From NCBI GenBank assembly GCA_964020155.1, contig OZ026546.1, forward strand, positions 5,605,400 to 5,635,399: a stretch of 30,000 nucleotides of DNA, read 5' to 3'. This stretch comes from Chondrilla cf. caribensis (taxonomy: Eukaryota > Porifera > Demospongiae > Chondrillida > Chondrillidae). The notes under the pieces are model-generated. The model was not told where the DNA came from. It did no database searches and was given only the letters and a program-made list of their open reading frames with translations. Shown piece by piece: positions 22,691-30,000 of this stretch. Made by a program: the position numbers and the translations under genes. The number at the start of each line of letters is the position of its first letter. The first letter of the stretch is position 1.

Positions 22691-25600
22691 GTATATACTT
22701 TGTATGTAGATTCATATATAAGTGTATTACGCCTTGGGTGATCACCTAAGCAATTTGAGATTTCTTTGCTGGTCACCAAGGGCTACCTAGTGTCCATGCC
22801 TAACTCACCAACACAATTTTGTAAGCATTCTGATTGTCCTGAGTGCGCTATAAGCCTCGTGGTGACAAGCCCAAAAAATGTCATTTTTTTTAGTTGTCAC
22901 CACGGCCTCTCCTGTGTGCACGTGATGCATCATAGCTCAAATCTGAATGCACAGACACACTCCTGGACCTGGTAGCTACCTTCTGATAGCAAAAAGTTGC
23001 ATTTTGATGTCAACCAAAATTTCCCCCTATTGCCAATGTATATACTTTGTATGTAGATTCATATATAAGTGTATTACGCCTTGGGTGATCACCTAAGCAA
23101 TTTGAGATTTCTTTGCTGGTCACCAAGGACTACCTAGTGTCCATACCAAACTCTCCAACACAATTTCGTAAGCATTCTGATTGTCCTGAGTGCGCTATAA
23201 GCCTCGTGGTGACAAGCCCAAAAAATGTCAATTTTTGGAGTTGTCACCACGGCCTCTCCTGTGTGCACGTGATGCATCATAGCTCAAATCTGAATGCACA
23301 GACACACTCCTGGACCTGGTAGCTACCTTCTGATAGCAAAAAGATGCATTTTGATGTCGACCAAAATTTCCCCCTATTGCCAATGTATAGTATATACTTT
23401 GTATTTAGATTCATATATCAGTGTATTACGCCTTGTGGTGATCACCTAAGCAATTTGAGATTTCTTTGCTGGTCACCAAGGACTACCTAGTGTCCATGCC
23501 TAACTCACCAACACAATGTCGTAAGCATTCTGATTGTCCTGAGTGCGCTATAAGCTTCGTGGTGACAAGCCAAAAAAATGTCTTTTTTTTAGTTGTCACC
23601 ACGGCCTCTCCTGTGTGCACGTGATGCATCATAGCTCAAATCTGAATGCACAGACACACTCCTGGACCTGGTAGCTACCTTCTGATAGCAAAAAGATGCA
23701 TTTTGATGTCGACCAAAATTTCCCCCTATTGCCAATGTATATACTTTGTATTTAGATTCATATATCAGTGTATTACGCCTTGTGGTGATCACCTAAGCAA
23801 TTTGAGATTTCTTTGCTGGTCACCAAGGACTACCTAGTGTCCATGCCTAACTCACTAACACAATGTCGTAAGCATTCTGATTGTCCTGAGTGCGCTATAA
23901 GCTTCGTGGTGACAAGCCAAAAAAATGTCTTTTTTTTAGTTGTCACCACGGCCTCTCCTGTGTGCACGTGATGCATCATAGCTCAAATCTGAATGCACAG
24001 ACACACTCCTGGACCTGGTAGCTACCTTCTGATAGCAAAAAGATGCATTTTGATGTCGACCAAAATTTCCCCCTATTGCCAATGTATATACTTTGTATTT
24101 AGATTCATATATCAGTGTATTACGCCTTGTGGTGATCACCTAAGCAATTTGAGATTTCTTTGCTGGTCACCAAGGACTACCTAGTGTCCATGCCTAACTC
24201 ACCAACACAATGTCGTAAGCATTCTGATTGTCCTGAGTGCGCTATAAGCTTCGTGGTGACAAGCCAAAAAAATGTCTTTTTTTGAGTTGTCACCACGGCT
24301 TCTCCTGTGTGCACGTGATGCATCATAGCTCAAATCGGAATGCACAGACACACTCCTGGACCTGGTAGCTACCTTCTGATAGCAAAAAGTTTCATTTTGA
24401 TGTGGACCAAAATTTCCCCCTATTACCAATATATATACTTTGTATTTAGATTCATATATAAGTGTATTACGCCTTGGGTGATCACCTAAGCAATTTGAGA
24501 TTTCTTTGCTGGTCACCAAGGACTACCTAGTGTCCATGCCTAACTCACCAACGCAATGTCGTAAGCATTCTGATTGTCCTGAGTGCGCTATAAGCCTCGT
24601 GGTGACAAGCCCAAAAAATGTCATTTTTTTTTAGTTGTCACCACGGCCTCTCCTGTGTGCACGTGATGCATCATAGTTCAAATCTGATGGCACAGACACA
24701 CTCCTGGACCTGGTAGCTACCTTCTGATAGCAAAAAGTTGCATTTTGATGTCGACCAAAATTTCCCCCTATTGCCAATGTATATACTTTGTATGTAGATT
24801 CATATATAAGTGTATTACGCCTTGGGTGATCACCTAAGCAATTTGAGATTTCTTTGCTGGTCACCAAGGACTACCTAGTGTCCATGCCTAACTCACCAAC
24901 ACAATTTCGTAAGCATTCTGATTGTCCTGAGTGCGCTATAAGCCTCGTGGTGACAAGCAGAAAAAATGTCATTTTTTTGAGTTGTCACCACGGCCTCTCC
25001 TGTGTGCACGTGATGCATCATAGCTCAAATCCGAATGCACAGACACACTCCTGGACCTGGTAGCTACCTTCTGATAGCAAAAAGTTGCATTTTGATGTCA
25101 ACCAAAATTTCCCCCTATTGCCAATGTATATACTTTGTATGTAGATTCATATATAAGTGTATTACGCCTTGGGTGATCACCTAAGCAATTTGAGATTTCT
25201 TTGCTGGTCACCATGGGCTACCTAGTGTCCATGCCTAACTCACCAACACAATGTCGTAAGCATTCTGATTGTCCTGAGTGCGCTATAAGCCTCATGGTGA
25301 CAAGCCCAAAAAATGTCAATTTTTGGTCTTGTCACCACGGCCTCTCCTGTGTGCACGTGATGCATCATAGCTCAAATCTGAATGCACAGACACACTCCTG
25401 GACCTAGTAGCTACCTTCTGATAGCAAAAAGATGCATTTTGATGTTGACCAAAATTTCCCCCTATTGCCAATATATATACTTTGTATGTAGATTCATACA
25501 CAAGTGTATTACGCCTTGGGTGATCACCTAAGCAATTTGAGATTTCTTTGCTGGTCACCAAAGGCTACCTAGTGTCCATGCCTAACTCACCAACTTAATT

Positions 25601-27141
25601 TCGTAAGCATTCTGATTGTCCTGAGTGCGCTATAAGCCTCGTGGTGACAAGCCCAAAAAATGTCATTTTTTTGAGTTGTCACCACGGCCTCTCCTGTGTG
25701 CACGTGATGCATCATAGCTCAAATCTGAATGCACAGACACACTCCTGGACCTAGTAGCTACCTTCTGATAGCAAAAAGATGCATTTTGATGTCGACCAAA
25801 ATTTCCCCCTATTACCAATATATATACTTTGTATTTAGATTCATACACAAGTGTATTACGCCTTGGGTGATCACCTAAGCAATTTGAGATTTCTTTGCTG
25901 GTCACCAAGGACTACCTAGTGTCCATACCAAACTCTCCAACACAATTTCGTAAGCATTCTGATTGTCCTGAGTGCGCTATAAGCCTCGTGGTGACAAGCC
26001 CAAAAAATGTCAATTTTTGGAGTTGTCACCACGGCCTCTCCTGTGTGCACGTGATGCATCATAGCTCAAATCTGAATGCACAGACACACTCCTGGACCTG
26101 GTAGCTACCTTCTGATAGCAAAAAGATGCATTTTGATGTCGACCAAAATTTCCCCCTATTGCCAATGTATATACTTTGTATTTAGATTCATATATCAGTG
26201 TATTACGCCTTGTGGTGATCACCTAAGCAATTTGAGATTTCTTTGCTGGTCACCAAGGACTACCTAGTGTCCATGCCTAACTCACCAACACAATGTCGTA
26301 AGCATTCTGATTGTCCTGAGTGCGCTATAAGCCTCGTGGTGACAAGCCCAAAAAATGTCATTTTTTTGAGTTGTCACCACGGCCTCTCCTGTGTGCACGT
26401 GATGCATCATAGCTCAAATCTGAATGCACAGACACACTCCTGGACCTGGTAGCTACCTTCTGATAGCAAAAAGATGCATTTTGATGTCGACCAAAATTTC
26501 CCCCTATTGCCAATGTATATACTTTGTATTTAGATTCATATATCAGTGTATTACGCCTTGTGGTGATCACCTAAGCAATTTGAGATTTCTTTGCTGGTCA
26601 CCAAGGACTACCTAGTGTCCATGCCTAACTCACCAACACAATGTCGTAAGCATTCTGATTGTCCTGAGTGCGCTATAAGCTTCGTGGTGACAAGCCAAAA
26701 AAATGTCTTTTTTTGAGTTGTCACCACGGCCTCTCCTGTGTGCACGTGATGCATCATAGCTCAAATCTGAATGCACAGACACACTCCTGGACCTGGTAGC
26801 TACCTTCTGATAGCAAAAAGTTTCATTTTGATGTGGACCAAAATTTCCCCCTATTACCAATATATATACTTTGTATTTAGATTCATATATAAGTGTATTA
26901 CGCCTTGGGTGATCACCTAAGCAATTTGAGATTTCTTTGCTGGTCACCACGGGCTACCTAGTGTCCATGCCTAACTCACCAACACAATTTCGTAAGCATT
27001 CTGATTGTCCTGAGTGCGCTATAAGCCTCGTGGTGACAAGCAGAAAAAATGTCAATTTTTGGAGTTGTCACCACGGCCTCTCCTGTGTGCACGTGATGCA
27101 TCATAGCTCAAATCCAAATGCACAGACACACTCCTGGACCT
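22691..27141. repeat. 347 bp satellite, about 13 tandem monomers
   Basis: The segment gctggtcacca recurs at about 22766, 23113, 23465, 23812, 24159, 24506, 24854, 25201, 25548, 25895, 26243, 26590 and 26937, nearly always 347 bases apart. Monomers contain ggtgatcacc, an inverted repeat built on gtggtgacaa/ttgtcaccac, and the E-box CACGTG in gtgcacgtgatgcatcat. Subtypes differ at fixed places: tatgtag or tatttag, cttgggtgatc or cttgtggtgatc, gcctcg or gcttcg. Short ORFs of 60-106 codons on both strands recur with the monomer and have no coding hallmarks. The last monomer is cut at ctggacctg, and unique DNA begins at tgattcagg. Confidence 0.95.
22858..22904. repeat. Hairpin within the satellite monomer (representative copy)
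   Basis: Perfect 11 bp arms cgtggtgacaa (22858-22868) and ttgtcaccacg (22894-22904) flank a 25-base loop of A- and T-runs. The arms are conserved in most monomers even where the loop varies (atgtcattttt, atgtcaatttttgg, atgtctttttt). Confidence 0.85.
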
Positions 27142-27435
27142 GTGATTCAGGACAGGTCAGCTGTGTCCACTGAAATAGTCAAATTGTTGTGAACATATTT
27201 TTATCTCTCCAGAGTTACTTCTCCAAACTGTTTAGTAGGACAGTATTGAAGGACCGAGGTGAGAGGGTCACTAGGTGCATACCTGTAGCTGGTATGTAAA
27301 ATGTGAATGCTCTGCTCTTACCTTCCTGCAGGTCTTCTCCAAACACTTCCAGAGAAATATCACAGTTCTTTGCATTGACAGTAACAAGAATTGAGAACTT
27401 TTGAATTTACCATTCTACTTATTAATAAATAAAAT

Positions 27436-27483
27436 ATTTCAACTGAGGAATAATATTAATAAATATTATTCCTCAGTTGAAAT
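27436..27483. repeat. Perfect palindrome, 22 bp arms, 4-base loop
   Basis: Left arm 27436-27457 (atttcaactgaggaataata..) and right arm 27462-27483 are exact reverse complements around aata. It could form a strong hairpin or cruciform. Confidence 0.95.
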
Positions 27484-28139
27484 TGTTGCAAACATACGTA
27501 AGTGTTCCAAACTGATAAAGGTGACTGACATACTTTCATTTTGAAACCTTTTGGCTTTGTAAAAATTAATATTAAATTTAACTACATGTGGGACAATCAT
27601 CATCTTGATTTTAACGCCGAAACATCAATACAGGACCCACCCCTTTTACACTTTCACAGGAAATACCCATTCCCTCTGTTCTAATCGACTGTCACTTAGG
27701 TTAAGTTGGGTATACTTATTTAGGCCATAGATACTCGTTATTGACAATTAAAATAAACACATAATTACATAATAAATATTAGTTAAAATGGTAGTACGTG
27801 GGTGTAGCAATAGCCTTCACTCTTTCCAACCTTATGTTGTTCATAATTTGTTCAAGTATCAAAATACTGTATTATAATGATCACATTAATGAAATGAAGA
27901 AATTGTCGGATTTGTAATTCATAAAAAAGTCACCCACTCAGGGTCAAAGACACCTATATATGGAGAGCTTTACAGGGACTTTCCACAGAGACTGTGTACT
28001 TGCGTCATTCCACGAATGCAGAAGACACTATTCTAGCTGGGAGGTCAGCCGCGAGTCCCAAAGCTCCCCCCTACGGTTCTTTGTAGAGAGTATGCGACTG
28101 ACCACCAGGAAGTGAGCTATTTTTTTTCAGAGAAAAAAA

Positions 28140-28212
28140 CCGTCCTTTTGAGGATTCGAACCCGCGACCTGGAGCCTAGAGTCGTGTCACCTGACCACCC
28201 CGCCACCGTGAC
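28140..28212 (-). tRNA. tRNA-like sequence (tRNA pseudogene or SINE head)
   Basis: On the minus strand, ggtggcggggtggtcagg resembles a Pol III A box, and ggttcgaatcc is a perfect B box about 35 bases later. The acceptor stem pairs poorly (GTCACGG against AAAGGAC) and the T-stem and anticodon stem are weak. I therefore read it as a degenerate tRNA or tRNA-derived SINE head, not a working tRNA. No anticodon is assigned. Confidence 0.4.
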
Positions 28213-28527
28213 TTATCTATTTTATTATTATTATCTGCGCTATTTAAAGTTGCCCTCAATATTCAATTCGGAGAATAGGCCACCCCCAGGCACTCGAATC
28301 ACTTGATCGTCTCTAATAGGTTTAGAAGAACCTTCGGTGAAGATTTAAAGCTCGTTAAAGTCTTTGTGCTCAAATTCTAGCCCAAATCCTAATTGTCGGC
28401 GTTTTGAAATCGGCCATTTTGTTCGCACAATAGAAATAATATAAATTTACTGTAGTAGTTACGCGTAGGATTGCATATTATATGATGTTGCAGTATTTCC
28501 TAAATTCGAATATACTCGAAGATGGTG

Positions 28528-28550
28528 GAGCTACGTAGCTCGTAGCTACG
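28528..28550. repeat. Overlapping palindromes gagctacgtagctc and cgtagctacg
   Basis: A 14-base perfect palindrome (28528-28541) overlaps by one base a 10-base palindrome (28541-28550). Both contain gtagct/agctac, giving alternative hairpins. Confidence 0.8.
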
Positions 28551-29261
28551 GCAAGGGAGCTTTACAAAGTCTTCAGTTTTTAATACTATAAAACCCGAGG
28601 GTATGTAAAGTTTTCCTACATTCCAGACTGTATGTGTATTATTGCTTTCCTGTGATAGAAACTTCGTCGGAGAATGCGCGAACACTGTAAGGGACATAGT
28701 AGTATTCCTCTGCAAAGAGAAGATATTACCAAATTGCATCTTCGAGGTGTGGTTGTGTAGGGTATGGGTTGAGGTATATTAACTGATAGAATATGTTCAC
28801 TTGCTTTGTGTTCAGTTTTGAAGTAGTGAAGATCATTCATGACAAGATACTGGACATGACCGGTAGTAACCAGTGAGTACATCATTATGTGATCCACTGT
28901 GATTATCATACTCAAGTATTACATCTACTCTCAGAGTACCACTTGTTCTGGTGGGAAACAAGACAGACCTCCACATGCAAAATTAATAGTTCTGTGTAGC
29001 ACTGCAAACACACATATCAAAATAGAACTATTGCCAGTACCTGTTTTACAATAATCTATTATCACAATGTCAACACAATAAGTATATTATGTATACCAAA
29101 TCTAGCACACTGCATTATACTATGATGGGTCAGGTATTTGGGTACGAATCTCGTTGACCGGCACATGCCATTTTGTATTTCCCACCGGTGTCATAGGTGT
29201 AAGTGACCCCCTTTCCTTCTGACACCAGCAGGGCCATCTTCTCAGGAACTTTGAGAAATAC

Positions 29262-30000
29262 GAATGCACAGACACACTCCTTGACCTAGTACAGTCATTC
29301 TGATAACAAAAAAGATGCATTTTGATGTGGACCAAAAATTCCCCCCAGTGCCCATATGCCACATGTGGTGATCACCTAAGCAATTTGAGATTTCTTGTCT
29401 GGTCACCAAGGGCTACCCAGTGTCCATGCCAAACTCATGAACCAACACAATTTCGTAAGCATTCTGATTGTCCTGAGTGCGCTATAAGCCTCGTGGTGAC
29501 AAGCCCAAAAATGTCAATTTTTTGAGTTGTCACCACGGCCTCTCCTGTGTGCACGTGATGCATCATAGCTCAAATCCAAATGCACAGACACACTCCTGGA
29601 CCTGGTAGCTACCTTCTGATAGCAAAAAGTTTCATTTTGATGTGGACCAAAATTTCCCCCTATTGCCAATGTACATACTTTGTATTTAGATTCATATATA
29701 AGTGTATTACGCCTTGGGTGATCACCTAAGCAATTTGAGATTTCTTTGCTGGTCACCATGGGCTACCTAGTGTCCATGCCTAACTCACCAACACAATTTC
29801 GTAAGCATTCTGATTGTCCTGAGTGCGCTATAAGCCTCGTGGTGACAAGCCCAAAAATGTCAATTTTTGGAGTTGTCACCACGGCCTCTCCTGTGTGCAC
29901 GTGATGCATCATAGTTCAAATCCGATGGCACAGACACACTCCTGGACCTGGTAGCTACCTTCTGATAGCAAAAAGTTGCATTTTGATGTCGACCAAAATT
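29262..30000. repeat. Second array of the 347 bp satellite, continuing past the window
   Basis: Begins at gaatgcacagacacactcc inside a monomer. The first monomer is divergent (ttgacctagtacagtcattctg, ccccccagtgccc) and lacks the tatatactttgtat...attacgcc segment, as is common at array edges. The following monomers match the main array, with gctggtcacca near 29749. Confidence 0.92.

Larger units (their letters stand above)
27142..29261. other. Non-satellite DNA between two satellite arrays
   Basis: No convincing gene. A possible plus-strand exon 27213-27258 has a good acceptor (tttttatctctccag) and donor (GAG|GTGAGA) and would read SYFSKLFSRTVLKDR. A possible minus-strand exon around 27321-27390 reads NCDISLEVFGEDLQEG before GTAAGA. 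Neither can be linked to other exons. The region also holds a 22 bp palindrome, a tRNA/SINE-like sequence and a double palindrome, listed separately. Confidence 0.4.

Noticed and set aside
22766..27173. Repeated 60-106 codon ORFs on both strands of the satellite
   Set aside because: They recur with the 347 bp period, lack consistent starts or domains, and are broken by small monomer indels. No conserved protein signal is seen.
22691..30000. CRISPR-like array
   Set aside because: Repeats are long, adjacent satellite monomers with no unique spacers, in a genome with spliced genes.

Overview
The window looks like nuclear DNA from an invertebrate animal. It is AT-rich and has short phase-consistent introns with GT/AG borders, abundant (TG)n/(CA)n microsatellites, MITE-like elements and a long satellite array. 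The gene content is small Ig-like receptors plus degenerate kinase domains in tandem. The AT-rich texture and kinase-rich content would fit a sponge (demosponge), but I cannot prove the species from sequence alone.

Layout. (1) 202-1854: a three-exon, single-Ig-domain type I membrane protein with YxxM and NPxY tail motifs. (2) 2614-12595 and 12738-22690: two copies of a roughly 10 kb tandem segmental duplication, separated by about 140 bp. Each unit carries, in order, a second type of single-Ig receptor (+), a pseudokinase (-), a divergent pseudokinase with an NPxY-rich tail (+), two MITE-like elements, and a fragment of a tyrosine-kinase-like N-lobe (-). (3) 22691-27141: about 13 monomers of a 347 bp satellite that starts exactly where unit B stops. 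(4) 27142-29261: mostly non-repetitive DNA holding a perfect 22 bp-arm palindrome, a tRNA/SINE-like B-box sequence and a few possible exon scraps. (5) 29262-30000: a second array of the same satellite, running off the window.

How the genes may work together (inference). Each unit pairs a small Ig receptor whose tail ends in an NPSY motif with two head-to-head pseudokinases. The kinases have lost the VAIK lysine, the HRD histidine/arginine and the DFG aspartate. One of them has a tail with repeated NPAY/NPSY motifs, and that repeat is 2 units long in copy A and 4 in copy B. Shared NPxY motifs suggest that receptor and pseudokinase could recruit the same PTB/SH2 adaptors, the pseudokinase acting as a soluble scaffold. 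Tandem duplication, tail-repeat expansion, possible gene conversion between inverted pseudokinase arms and decay of some copies resemble fast-evolving immune or self-recognition clusters. That function is a hypothesis only.

Limits. Exon joins were deduced by eye from splice consensus, phase and conservation between the two units. The two units could in principle be two haplotypes wrongly placed in tandem by the assembler; coverage or long reads would decide this.
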